Made by a program: the position numbers and the translations under genes. From Vibrio spartinae (GTDB lineage Bacteria; Pseudomonadota; Gammaproteobacteria; Enterobacterales; Vibrionaceae), in assembly GCF_024347135.1 (NCBI RefSeq), contig NZ_AP024907.1:921001-985000 (forward strand): DNA of 64,000 nt. The letters run 5' to 3'. A model generated the notes under the pieces. It saw nothing but the letters and a program-made list of their open reading frames with translations, had not been told where the DNA came from and made no database searches. Of this stretch, positions 25,957 to 34,837 are shown one piece after another. Numbering within the stretch: the stretch's first letter is position 1; the number at the start of each line of letters is the position of its first letter.

Positions 25957-27972
25957 ATGAATCATTATCAGGAACTGGCGAGCCGGATTCTTATCGGTGT
26001 CGGTGGTGCGAATAATATTAAAAGTGTTGTTCACTGTACGACACGCCTGCGTTTTGTGTTGAAAAATGAAGAGAAAGTCGCCGGTGAAAAACTGCTTGAA
26101 CAGCCGGATATTGTCGCGGTGATGAAAAGCCTCGGCCAGTATCATATTGTGGTCGGTGGACATGTCGCTCAAATCTATAATGCGCTCCAAGTGTTGTTAG
26201 GTGGGGACGTCGAAGAGCAGCCCGTTCACGGGCTTATGAACCAATTCATTGATATCATTACCAGTATTTTTACGCCCTTACTGGGGTTATTAGCCGGTGC
26301 CGGTATCCTGACCAGCATGTTGGCGCTATTTTCAACGATGGGGTGGCTTACGACCGATAGTGGCATTTATCGGTTGCTGAACCTGGCATCATCATCAACT
26401 TTTATCTTTCTGCCCGTTTTTCTGGGCTATACCGCAGCGAAAAAGTTTAAGGGACGCCCGTTTGTGGGCATGGCAATCGGTGCCGCCATGGTTCACCCCG
26501 ATATTATCCACACCGCTGGTTTATTCTTTTCACACGGTGTTGAGAGTCGCCAGACACTTGATACATTTTTAGGCTTACCCATTTATTATATTGATTATTC
26601 GTCGAGTGTCCTGCCGGTGATACTTGCCACTTGGATGAATGCGAAACTAGAGCATTTTTTCGATAAATTCATGAAGTTCTCTTTTTCAGATTTACTGATC
26701 CCTGCGCTGTGTCTTGCTGTGGCCGTCCCGATGACGTTTATTGTTATCGGGCCGATTTCATCTTGGATCGCCTTTAAAATATCATGGCTGATTATTTCAC
26801 TGTATCAGGTTGGTCCGGGGATTGCCGGATTACTGATGGGGGGGCTCTGGCAAGTTCTCGTGGTGTTTGGGATTCATTGGGGGGTCGTTCCCGCAATGAT
26901 GAATAACCTGTCTGTCTATGGCTATGATGTGTTGGTGCCTTTGTTGATGCCGGCTGTTTTCGGTCAGGCCGGGGCTTGTCTCGGGCTGTTTTTACGTGAA
27001 AAAGACCGTAAGCGTAAAGGACTATTGGGGTCGGCCTCTGTCACGGCATTTTTGGGGATTACGGAGCCGGCGGTGTATGGGTTTACATTACCCAATAAAC
27101 GGCCTTTTCTGTTTGGGTGTCTGGGGGGCGCTTTAGGCGGACTGTTGGTTGGTCTTTATCAAACCAAAGTCTATTCCATGGGCGTCATGAGTCTGTTTAC
27201 GCTGGCACAGATTATTCCTGAGCATGGGATTGATGCCACGGTTTATGCCGCCTTGGCCGCCAACCTTATTGCCGCATTATTTGCCGGATACATGAGTTAT
27301 TATTTTGCGGGCCAGTGGGTTCAGAAAGCGTCTGATGTCCGGCAAAGCCCTGATATCGAGACAGATGTTCTTAAAGCAGATGAGGCCGCGCCCGATCATG
27401 CGCCAGAAAGAGAGCGCCCACCCATGCCGCTCTCTAAGCCGATTGCGATGACACCGCCAATGCAGCAACAGCAGATGGCCACGGATGTATCGGTTCAATG
27501 TGTACTCAGTGAAACGATTTTTTCTCCTTTATCCGGCGCGGTTCTTCCGCTTGAAGCGTCGGCCGATTCGATTTTTTCGATGGGGATTTTAGGGGCAGGG
27601 ATTGTGATTATTCCTGACAGCGGCACCGTATATGCGCCGGTTGATGGGGAAGTCGTCTCCAATTTTAATCACAGTCATGCGATTGGTCTCAAAACGCAGC
27701 AGGGAGTGGAAGTGTTTATTCATATCGGCATTGATACGGTCAAGCTGGAAGGGATGCATTTTTCCGCGGCTTTGCCAAAAGGAATGCAGGTGAAACGCGG
27801 ACAACCGCTCATCTCTTTTGACCATGCGGCGATATCCGGTATGGGCTATGACTTAGAGACGGTGGTGCTTATCAAAAATACAGCAGAGTTTGATGAAGTG
27901 ATATGCCATGTTCAGAGGGGGGAGCCGATTGAACATGGCGCGACATTACTGACCGTCCGGGCCTTGGTTTAA
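25957..27972 (+). CDS. bglF: PTS beta-glucoside transporter, EIIBCA
   Basis: 671 residues with all three domains. EIIB at the N-terminus with phospho-Cys27 in HCTTRLRF; a roughly 10-helix EIIC (about 105-460) with GITEPAVYGFTLP; a Pro/Glu-rich linker (about 465-510); then EIIA with the phospho-His in VFIHIGIDTVKLEG. It imports and phosphorylates an aryl- or oligo-beta-glucoside. It also presumably phosphorylates and inactivates BglG without substrate. No phospho-beta-glucosidase gene follows, which is odd for a bgl operon; the next gene is convergent. The exact sugar could equally be trehalose- or sucrose-like. Confidence 0.9.
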   Translation: MNHYQELASRILIGVGGANNIKSVVHCTTRLRFVLKNEEKVAGEKLLEQPDIVAVMKSLGQYHIVVGGHVAQIYNALQVLLGGDVEEQPVHGLMNQFIDIITSIFTPLLGLLAGAGILTSMLALFSTMGWLTTDSGIYRLLNLASSSTFIFLPVFLGYTAAKKFKGRPFVGMAIGAAMVHPDIIHTAGLFFSHGVESRQTLDTFLGLPIYYIDYSSSVLPVILATWMNAKLEHFFDKFMKFSFSDLLIPALCLAVAVPMTFIVIGPISSWIAFKISWLIISLYQVGPGIAGLLMGGLWQVLVVFGIHWGVVPAMMNNLSVYGYDVLVPLLMPAVFGQAGACLGLFLREKDRKRKGLLGSASVTAFLGITEPAVYGFTLPNKRPFLFGCLGGALGGLLVGLYQTKVYSMGVMSLFTLAQIIPEHGIDATVYAALAANLIAALFAGYMSYYFAGQWVQKASDVRQSPDIETDVLKADEAAPDHAPERERPPMPLSKPIAMTPPMQQQQMATDVSVQCVLSETIFSPLSGAVLPLEASADSIFSMGILGAGIVIIPDSGTVYAPVDGEVVSNFNHSHAIGLKTQQGVEVFIHIGIDTVKLEGMHFSAALPKGMQVKRGQPLISFDHAAISGMGYDLETVVLIKNTAEFDEVICHVQRGEPIEHGATLLTVRALV

Positions 27973-28012
27973 ATGGCGTTTGCTTTGAGCGCAAATCGTT
28001 TCGCGAGAGTGA

Positions 28013-29032
28013 TTAGCTTATTTTGATTACCCCCTTGAGCAGTGCCTTGTTATTGATCACATCGGCTTCGTAGCGATTGCCAATCGTGTTGAAATCAAAG
28101 GTGTGGGTCAGCATGATATTGGCCTTGAGTACCCCTTCTTCCATCAGGCGCTGTACTTTGCAAAAGTCTTCCGGCGTCGCATTGCGGCTTCCCATCAGTG
28201 TGGTTTCTTTTTTATGAAAATCTGGGTCGTTGATTTCCAGATTGCCTTTAAACAGACCGACAAAGACGATTTTACCACCGTGACGAATGTGGTTGACGGC
28301 ACTATTCATGGCTCGAGGGTTACCGGTGGCATCAATCACGGTCTGAGCCAGTGATCCGCCAAATGCCGCTGACAGTTGTTCGTGGAAGTCATCATCGAGC
28401 GGATTCAGTGTCGGTAGCTTCAGCTCCCGTTGCACATGCGCGATCCGCTCCGGTTGGGTGTCTGCCATAATCACATTGGCCCCATCAGCAGCTGCGATTG
28501 CCGCAGCACCAATCCCAATCGGACCGGCACCAACCACCAAAACGGCCTCATTGGGTTTAATATCAGCACGCCGCACGGCATGAGCACTGATTGCCATCGG
28601 CTCGATCAATGCTGCGGTTTGATCATCCACGTTGTTGACCTTCAGCAGGTTGCCTTCCGGTACGGTTAAGTATTCGCTGAATCCGCCATCCCGATGGACA
28701 CCGATCACCGAGATATTTTCACAGCAGTTGGTTTTACCACTCAGACAAGAAGGACAGGCATGACAGGCAACATAGGGGATCAATGCGACTTTATCGCCTA
28801 TGGCAAAGTCGGTCGTGACACCCTGCCCGAGTTCATGCACGGTGCCACAGAGCTCATGGCCGAGGATTCTGGGATAAGAGAAGAATGGCTGATTGCCGGT
28901 GTAGGCGTGGATATCGGTACCACAAATACCGACGGATGAGACTTTCACCAGAATCTCTTTGTCTTTGGCTTGCGGAATCGCTTGTTCGACATAATGCAAA
29001 TCAAACGGTTTATCGCAGATTAATGTTTTCAT
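28013..29032 (-). CDS. Zinc-dependent sugar-acid dehydrogenase, LgoD-like (L-galactonate to D-tagaturonate)
   Basis: 339 residues of the medium-chain dehydrogenase family. Catalytic zinc ligands Cys37 (GICGTD) and His59-Glu60 (ILGHELCG); structural-zinc cysteines in CHACPSCLSGKTNCC; NAD site VLVVGAGPIGIGAAA. It resembles E. coli LgoD (YjjN)/RspB more than threonine dehydrogenase. The same locus has tagaturonate reductase, altronate dehydratase and a GntR regulator, so oxidation of L-galactonate (or a related hexonate) to tagaturonate is the best inference. Upstream it carries the 21-bp motif also found before uxaA. Confidence 0.75.
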   Translation of the reverse strand: MKTLICDKPFDLHYVEQAIPQAKDKEILVKVSSVGICGTDIHAYTGNQPFFSYPRILGHELCGTVHELGQGVTTDFAIGDKVALIPYVACHACPSCLSGKTNCCENISVIGVHRDGGFSEYLTVPEGNLLKVNNVDDQTAALIEPMAISAHAVRRADIKPNEAVLVVGAGPIGIGAAAIAAADGANVIMADTQPERIAHVQRELKLPTLNPLDDDFHEQLSAAFGGSLAQTVIDATGNPRAMNSAVNHIRHGGKIVFVGLFKGNLEINDPDFHKKETTLMGSRNATPEDFCKVQRLMEEGVLKANIMLTHTFDFNTIGNRYEADVINNKALLKGVIKIS

Positions 29033-29073
29033 AGGTATCTCTCATGATGGACGCATAAAAACATTGTATTTAG

Positions 29074-29094
29074 GTTGTTTTTTATTTGATTAAA
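29074..29094. promoter_or_regulatory. Shared 21-bp motif, copy 1 (candidate operator)
   Basis: GTTGTTTTTTATTTGATT plus AAA is identical to 34760-34780. This copy lies in the divergent spacer between the LgoD-like and gntR genes. Exact conservation of 21 bases in two control regions of one pathway suggests a regulator site, probably for the adjacent GntR protein. Confidence 0.55.
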
Positions 29095-29166
29095 TTCTCA
29101 AAAATGCTCAGGTCCAGTCAATCTTTTCTGTTTTTTAATGGTATTTTATAGGGATGGAGGGCATCA

Positions 29167-30072
29167 ATGGCTAGAAATAAAAAACTTCGCGAGATCATTG
29201 CGAACCAGTTACTCGATGCAGTTCGTCTCGAACATATTGAGTCACCGTTACCATCTCAGGCTTCACTGGCTGACTTGTTCAGTGTCAGTCGTACCACGAT
29301 TCGGCATATCATGAATGACCTTCGGGACAAGGGGATATTGAGTGAGACCGAAAACGGGTGGGTGATTGCGCGTCTACCATCAGAAGACGATGAATACGCC
29401 ACAACGATGTCGGAGAAGGATCTGCAAAGTAAAGTCTTTGAAGTCTTTTTCAACGATGAGATTAAGAACAAACGGATGCTTCCGGGGCAAGAGTTTACCG
29501 AGCTTGAGTTGTCGAAACGCTCCAAGTGCTCAACCTCGGTTGTCCGTGAGCATTTAATCCGGTTTTCCCGGTTTAATTTTATCGAAAATATCAACAGGGG
29601 TCGGTGGCGGATGATTCGTTTTGATGTTCATTATGCCGCGAGCCTGATTGAGTTACGGGAAATGCTGGAGTGCCATGCTTTGAATCGCTTCATGAACTTA
29701 CCGCGCAGTGATGAACGCTGGCTCAAAGCACAATATCTCCTGTATGAGCACCGGGAACTACGGGAGGCGATGGTGAGTGAATATCAGGCATTTTCTGAGC
29801 TCGACCATAAGTTTCATTCGCTGTTACTCTCTGCCTCAAACAATCCTTTTATGGATCAGTTCTATGACATCATTTCGGTGATCTTCCATTACCACTATCA
29901 GTGGGACAATACGGATTTGCGTAAACGCAATATGGTTGCGATTGAGGAACATATGGCGATCCTGAGCAAAATGATCAGCGGTGATGATCTCGGGGCGATG
30001 GGAGAACTGCGACGCCATCTTCAGACCGCGAAACGCACCATGGAAAACAGTCTGATCACCAATTCGATCTAA
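29167..30072 (+). CDS. GntR-family (FadR/FCD subfamily) transcriptional regulator
   Basis: 301 residues: winged HTH (PSQASLADLFSVSRTTIRHI) and a C-terminal all-helical FCD ligand domain (ELREMLECHALNRF, ELDHKFHSLLLSAS, EEHMAIL with metal-binding His/Asp positions). An extra stretch between about 75 and 130 resembles a second wHTH-like segment (ELSKRSKCSTSVVREHLIR), so the N-terminal half may carry two DNA-binding folds. GGAGGG precedes the start. Placement between the LgoD-like and TRAP/uxa genes suggests it represses the hexonate pathway. Confidence 0.88.
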   Translation: MARNKKLREIIANQLLDAVRLEHIESPLPSQASLADLFSVSRTTIRHIMNDLRDKGILSETENGWVIARLPSEDDEYATTMSEKDLQSKVFEVFFNDEIKNKRMLPGQEFTELELSKRSKCSTSVVREHLIRFSRFNFIENINRGRWRMIRFDVHYAASLIELREMLECHALNRFMNLPRSDERWLKAQYLLYEHRELREAMVSEYQAFSELDHKFHSLLLSASNNPFMDQFYDIISVIFHYHYQWDNTDLRKRNMVAIEEHMAILSKMISGDDLGAMGELRRHLQTAKRTMENSLITNSI

Positions 30073-30120
30073 ACAACCGACACGCTCTAAACAACTGATA
30101 TGCTCTAAACAACGGATGAG
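30069..30120 (+). repeat. Three tandem 18-bp repeats starting at the gntR stop codon
   Basis: CTAAACAACCGACACGCT is repeated with small changes at 30087 and 30105. The first unit includes the TAA stop of the gntR gene. The pattern is analogous to the array at the end of bglG. Confidence 0.75.
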
Positions 30121-30125
30121 CGATA

Positions 30126-30155
30126 ACATACGGGGCCATTGCAGGGCCCGTATGT
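30126..30155. terminator. Hairpin between convergent gntR and dctM genes
   Basis: ACATACGGG (30126-30134) and CCCGTATGT (30147-30155) form a 9-bp stem in the convergent spacer. No long T run on either side, so a bidirectional terminator is probable but not certain. Confidence 0.55.
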
Positions 30156-30187
30156 TTATGATTGAGATAGCGCAGGGACGTATAGTC

Positions 30188-31474
30188 TTATCCGAAGACG
30201 AGATTCGGCAGGCCGATAGAGATCACCGGAATATAAGTCAGCATCAGCAGTGCGACAATCAATAAAATCCAGAATGGCATGATCTCTTTGACGAAATCTT
30301 CAATCGGCACTTTGGTGATTGAGCAAGTGGTGAACATCACCGTACCGAGTGGTGGGGTGATGGTCCCTATCGCACCGTTGAAAATAAAGACGATGCCGAA
30401 ATGGACCGGATCAATGCCGTAAGACTGGGCAACCGGTGCCAGCAAGGGTGCCAGAACGATCATCACTGCATTTCCTTCCAAAAACATCCCGATAATTAAC
30501 AGGAACAGGTTCACCAACAATAAGAACGTCAGCGGGCTTTCAACGGTGTTGGTCAGCCAGAACGCGAGTTGTTGAGGGACGCGCTCCCATGTGAGGAATT
30601 TGGAAAAACCGACAGCCATACAGATGATCAGCAGGACATTCGCCGAGGCCAGTACCGATTCTTTTGTCGCATCCCACAGCGTTTGCGTGTTCATATTTTT
30701 ATAGACGAACATGCCGAGAACGAGCGCATAAACGACCGCTGCCGCACCTGCTTCAGTCGGGGTAAAGATACCGAACCGAATCCCGCCAATAATGATCACC
30801 GGCAGCAGTAATGCGAGAAATGCATCCTTTGCCGAGACGCCAATTTCACGGGCAGACGCACGCTTGTCACGAATCGGTGCGTAATTGCGTTTTTTGGAGA
30901 TAAAAGAGACTAAGAACATCATCATCAGGCAGAGCAGAATTCCCGGAACCACACCCGCAAGGAATAGTTTACCGATCGAGACATTGTTGACATAGCCATA
31001 AATGATCAGGGCGATACCCGGAGGAATGATCGGTGTGATCAGCGATGATGCCGCGGTGACCGCAGATGAAAATGAAGCGCTATAACCGCGTTTGACCATT
31101 TGCGGAACCAGCAGTTTAGAACTCATGGCAGCATCTGCGATATTCGAACCGGACAGGCCGCCCATTAACGTACTGAGAATGACATTGACTTGTGCCAAGC
31201 CCCCACTCATGTGTCCGGTCAGCACTTCAGAGAATTTCAGCAGACGTTTGCTGATCCCCGAATGATTCATAAACACACCGGCCATAATAAAAAACGGAAT
31301 CGCAAGCAGTGTGATGGAATCCAGACCACCGGCAAGCCGTTGAATCAGGATCATCATCGGCAGGTGATTATTGAGCAGAAAATAAGTCAGCGTCGCGATG
31401 AAGATACAAAATGCAACCGGAATACCTAGCACAAATAAAAACAGCAGTGCAGAAATTGGTAAAATAACGGACAT
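30188..31474 (-). CDS. TRAP transporter large permease (DctM)
   Basis: 428 residues, about 12 hydrophobic segments, with the DctM-family landmarks GIPVAFCIFIATL near the N-terminus, NIADAAMSSKLLVPQM, SSLITPIIPPGIALIIYG and FIFNGAIGTITPPLGTVMF. This subunit carries sodium-driven transport of a carboxylate handed over by the binding protein. It is the last gene of the dctP-Q-M set and lies 3 bases after dctQ. With uxaB upstream the cargo is likely a hexonate/hexuronate such as L-galactonate. Confidence 0.92.
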   Translation of the reverse strand: MSVILPISALLFLFVLGIPVAFCIFIATLTYFLLNNHLPMMILIQRLAGGLDSITLLAIPFFIMAGVFMNHSGISKRLLKFSEVLTGHMSGGLAQVNVILSTLMGGLSGSNIADAAMSSKLLVPQMVKRGYSASFSSAVTAASSLITPIIPPGIALIIYGYVNNVSIGKLFLAGVVPGILLCLMMMFLVSFISKKRNYAPIRDKRASAREIGVSAKDAFLALLLPVIIIGGIRFGIFTPTEAGAAAVVYALVLGMFVYKNMNTQTLWDATKESVLASANVLLIICMAVGFSKFLTWERVPQQLAFWLTNTVESPLTFLLLVNLFLLIIGMFLEGNAVMIVLAPLLAPVAQSYGIDPVHFGIVFIFNGAIGTITPPLGTVMFTTCSITKVPIEDFVKEIMPFWILLIVALLMLTYIPVISIGLPNLVFG

Positions 31475-31476
31475 GG

Positions 31477-32007
31477 TTAGTCTTCCTTACGACGCGATGT
31501 GAAAAAGGTATATAAGTGTTTCAATTGGTGATACAGCATAAACATGCCACTGAACGGAATGGCAGCATAGATATAGATGTATGGGATTTGGAGTGAAGGC
31601 GTAAACCGGACTTGTGAAAATGGCAGTAATTTCCATCCCAAATTGATGATGAAAGCCAACGCAAAAATAACAACTAAAGGACGAATAAAGTGATCGAGAA
31701 TGTGCGCTGCCGCGGGGGGCAATTTATGCGAGAGAAAATCGATTCGTACCACTTCATCTGTGCGCATTAAGGCACTTGCCCCCATAAACGTCGTCCAGGT
31801 AAACAATGCAAGACAGACTTCTTCAACCCATGAGCTTGGCGAATTCAAGACATAACGTGTAATGACACCGTAGCTCATCAGTAACACAATGAGCGTGAGC
31901 GACGTTGTGGCAATCACGGTATCGAGCTGACTGATACGATCTAAAACGGCGATGAGTCTGTTTTTCGAGGTTGGAATGGCCGAATTTTGCAACATTTGAG
32001 TTTCCAT
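31477..32007 (-). CDS. TRAP transporter small permease (DctQ)
   Basis: 176 residues with four membrane helices and the DctQ pattern WVEEVCLALFTWTTFMGASA, then RTDEVVRIDFL. ATG 32007 follows GGAG at 6 bases. It partners DctM in the inner membrane. Order P-Q-M on the minus strand is the usual one. Confidence 0.9.
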   Translation of the reverse strand: METQMLQNSAIPTSKNRLIAVLDRISQLDTVIATTSLTLIVLLMSYGVITRYVLNSPSSWVEEVCLALFTWTTFMGASALMRTDEVVRIDFLSHKLPPAAAHILDHFIRPLVVIFALAFIINLGWKLLPFSQVRFTPSLQIPYIYIYAAIPFSGMFMLYHQLKHLYTFFTSRRKED

Positions 32008-32058
32008 GATGTGCTCCAAAAAGCTGAACAGGGGGCTCAGACTTGAGCCCCGGCATAA

Positions 32059-33051
32059 TTACAGCTGAGATAGCTTTTCTTGAATGTCTTTATATAAATT
32101 CGGAGACCACTCAGGGAAGTCATTCTGAACTGCCTGACGTGCGGCTTTTTCGAAAGCAGGGATATCCACTTCGTTGACTTTGACACCTTTTGCTTTCAAC
32201 TGATCGATGGCTTGTTTTTCACTTTCAGCAATCAGTTTTGCCCCATATTTGACCATGTCCTGACTGGTACTGACGATGATGTCTTGTTGCGTTTGAGACA
32301 GGCTGTTCCAGAAGTTGGTCCCCGCCACAAATGGTGACATGTGTTTGGTGTGCGCGGTTAAACTGAGGTTTTTCGCCACTTCATAGAATTTACCGCCATA
32401 AAGAACGACAGCAGGGTTTTCGACGCCATCAATCACCCCTTGGGAGAGGGCCGGATAAACATCAGACAAAGACATTGGCGTCGGGATGCCCCCCATCGCT
32501 TTGACGGTCGCGACAAATAAACGCGAGTGTTGAACGCGGACTTTCACGCCTTTGAGATCAGCCGGGGTATGCACCGGTTTTTTCGACAGCAGATGACGTG
32601 TGCCGTAGACCACATCAGGAACGACGATCTTCAGACCTTTGCCTTCGAGCTGTTGACTGAGCCCTTTGAACCAATCCGTGTGGAGCAGCTTTGATTTTTT
32701 CTCAAATGACTGAGACAGGTAAGGTGCATTGATGACCCCAAAATCAGGGATGGTATCCATCAGATAGCCATAAGAGCTAATCGTGATAATGTTCGCCCCT
32801 AGTTTCGCCTGTTCCATGACTTCAGTTTCACCGCCGAGCTGGCTGGAAGGGAAGAGACGAAATACGATGTCACCATGCGATTGTTCTTTCACTTCATCTG
32901 CCCAGTAGTGCATCGCTTGATCAATCGGTTCACCGGGCTGGTTACCATAAGCAATCATGATTTCAGTGGCGGCATTGGCACTGAAACTTACGGCGAGTGT
33001 CAGACCGATGGCCGAAGTGAGCTTTTTGAGATTATGTTGTAGGGTTCTCAT
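32059..33051 (-). CDS. TRAP transporter solute-binding protein (DctP)
   Basis: 330 residues. A Sec signal peptide is clear (basic start, LTSAIGLTLAVSFSANA, predicted cleavage after SANA). Mature part has the DctP features RLFPSSQLGGETEVMEQ, LKGVKVRVQHSRLFVATVKA (the Arg that salts the carboxylate) and YPALSQGVIDGVENP. It captures an organic acid in the periplasm; sugar-acid binding is inferred from uxaB and the LgoD-like gene in the same block. Confidence 0.93.
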   Translation of the reverse strand: MRTLQHNLKKLTSAIGLTLAVSFSANAATEIMIAYGNQPGEPIDQAMHYWADEVKEQSHGDIVFRLFPSSQLGGETEVMEQAKLGANIITISSYGYLMDTIPDFGVINAPYLSQSFEKKSKLLHTDWFKGLSQQLEGKGLKIVVPDVVYGTRHLLSKKPVHTPADLKGVKVRVQHSRLFVATVKAMGGIPTPMSLSDVYPALSQGVIDGVENPAVVLYGGKFYEVAKNLSLTAHTKHMSPFVAGTNFWNSLSQTQQDIIVSTSQDMVKYGAKLIAESEKQAIDQLKAKGVKVNEVDIPAFEKAARQAVQNDFPEWSPNLYKDIQEKLSQL

Positions 33052-33089
33052 GGGTTGATTCCTTTATACGTTCTGTTGCGGTGAAAGAC

Positions 33090-34523
33090 TTAAAGTGTCT
33101 TCAGTGCTTCTTTCATTCCAATTGATTGAATCGTATCGACATATTGCGAGACGAGTTTTTCTAAATTCGGCAGTTGGGTTAAATCCACATCCCAGTGTTG
33201 TTGCAGGCGAAGAAAATCACCGACCGACTGAGCATGGCTACCTGTGGTCGCACGCCACTGATTAAAATGGGCTAATAAATGTTCATCATCATTCAGGGGG
33301 ATATCTTCCCCGTTCCGCTGACCCAGATAGAAACAGTAGAGGGCCGCAAGGCTGAAGCTGAGATATTTCGGTGCGGTTCCTTGGTTTTGCGCATACGTGA
33401 TGAGCTGTGGCAGAAGCCGGGTTTTAAATTTCGTTAATGAATTGAGCGCGATCGAAATCAAATAATGTTTGATATAAGGATTTCTAAAGCGATCCAACAC
33501 ACTCTCTTTAAATGCCTGCAACTCATCTTCAGCCATCGATAGCGATGGGATCACTTCGTCATTGAGTAATCCATTGAGAAATCCAGCAACCTCCTCGTCT
33601 TGCATGGCTTGCCCGACGGTATCCAGTCCCGACAAATAAGCGACAGGCACCATCGCGGTGTGGGCACCATTCAAAATGCCGACTTTGCGCTCTTTGTAAG
33701 GCTTAATGTTGTCAACAATCTTGATATTGAGTGGACACTGTTCCAACTTGAGTTTGTCGTTGAGCCATTGTGGTCCTTGAATCACAAACAAGTTGTAGTA
33801 TTCGGCTGCCACAAGAAACTTATCTTGATATCCAAGGGTGGTTTTGAGAGTTTCAATCTCATCTCTGGGATAACCGGTAACAATTCTGTCAACAAGAGTC
33901 GAGCAGAATGTATTGGCGGTCAAGATCCAATCGGTGAAACCGCCTTCAAGCTCCCAAAGCCGGGCATATTTGAGCACCATCTCTTTGAGCTTCTCACCAT
34001 TGTGATCAATCAGCTCACAGGGGAGTAAGATCAGCCCTTTGTCCGGATGACCATCAAAGTGTTGATAGCGACGGAACAAAAACTGCGTTAATTTCGCCGG
34101 AAAGGTCTTGGGCGGATGGGCGTTGAAGGTATCCTGTGCATCGTATGCAATGCCGGCTTCGGTAGTGTTTGACACGACCCACGCTAATGCCGGGTTTTCA
34201 GCAATACGCAGCACTTGATCATATTCACCGTAAGCCAGCACTTCGCGGTTCACAGACGTGACAATCCGCGGCTGAGAAACTGGTTGTCCTGCTTCGTTAA
34301 TCCCCCGAATCAGTGCCGTATAAACCCCACCTTGGGTATCCAGTTTTGGATGACCGGCATCAATGGGTCTGACGACGGTAACCCCGGCATTGAAGTCAGT
34401 CTGTTCATTGAGAAGATCGATTTGCCAATCGACAAATGCGCGTAAGAAATTACCTTCACCAAACTGAATGATTTTTTCAGGCCGATGGGGTTGGGTTGAG
34501 AGGTCTCTGCTCAGTAGCGTCAT
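33090..34523 (-). CDS. uxaB: Tagaturonate reductase (altronate oxidoreductase)
   Basis: 477 residues of the mannitol dehydrogenase family in its UxaB form: IIQFGEGNFLRAFVDWQID at the NAD site, FCSTLVDRIVTGYPRDE, KPYKERKVGILNGAHT and a helical C-terminal domain. It reduces D-tagaturonate to D-altronate with NADH. Length agrees with E. coli UxaB (483). It is first in a minus-strand run followed by the TRAP genes and is divergent from uxaA, whose enzyme takes the next step. Confidence 0.92.
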   Translation of the reverse strand: MTLLSRDLSTQPHRPEKIIQFGEGNFLRAFVDWQIDLLNEQTDFNAGVTVVRPIDAGHPKLDTQGGVYTALIRGINEAGQPVSQPRIVTSVNREVLAYGEYDQVLRIAENPALAWVVSNTTEAGIAYDAQDTFNAHPPKTFPAKLTQFLFRRYQHFDGHPDKGLILLPCELIDHNGEKLKEMVLKYARLWELEGGFTDWILTANTFCSTLVDRIVTGYPRDEIETLKTTLGYQDKFLVAAEYYNLFVIQGPQWLNDKLKLEQCPLNIKIVDNIKPYKERKVGILNGAHTAMVPVAYLSGLDTVGQAMQDEEVAGFLNGLLNDEVIPSLSMAEDELQAFKESVLDRFRNPYIKHYLISIALNSLTKFKTRLLPQLITYAQNQGTAPKYLSFSLAALYCFYLGQRNGEDIPLNDDEHLLAHFNQWRATTGSHAQSVGDFLRLQQHWDVDLTQLPNLEKLVSQYVDTIQSIGMKEALKTL

Positions 34524-34837
34524 GTCATATCCCTAAAATTATACGTAACTCTGTGTGTCGGACAGGCGTTATCGGATGAGTTAGGGAGAGTCTAAGGTCA
34601 GGTAAAAAAATTGTAACAACAAAAAACCTTCAAACGTGTAAGTGATCATTTTTGTCTGTTTTTTATGTGTTTTTTATTCCGATTTTCATCATGGTTTAGC
34701 CATTTTAAATGGGCTGAATATGGAAATTGTGATTTTAAGGGGGCGTTTTTCTGAGATGAGTTGTTTTTTATTTGATTAAAATACAGGTCGCAGAGTACAC
34801 TCTATGAGTCGGACGGGATCACTTAACAGGGATACCC
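34524..34837. promoter_or_regulatory. Divergent uxaB/uxaA control region
   Basis: A 314-base AT-rich spacer that must hold both promoters. The only clear element is the 21-bp motif at 34760-34780. CRP sites were not recognisable. Confidence 0.5.
34760..34780. promoter_or_regulatory. Shared 21-bp motif, copy 2 (candidate operator)
   Basis: Identical to 29074-29094 (GTTGTTTTTTATTTGATT then AAA). It lies 57 bases before the uxaA start, a position suited to repression by the GntR protein. Confidence 0.55.
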
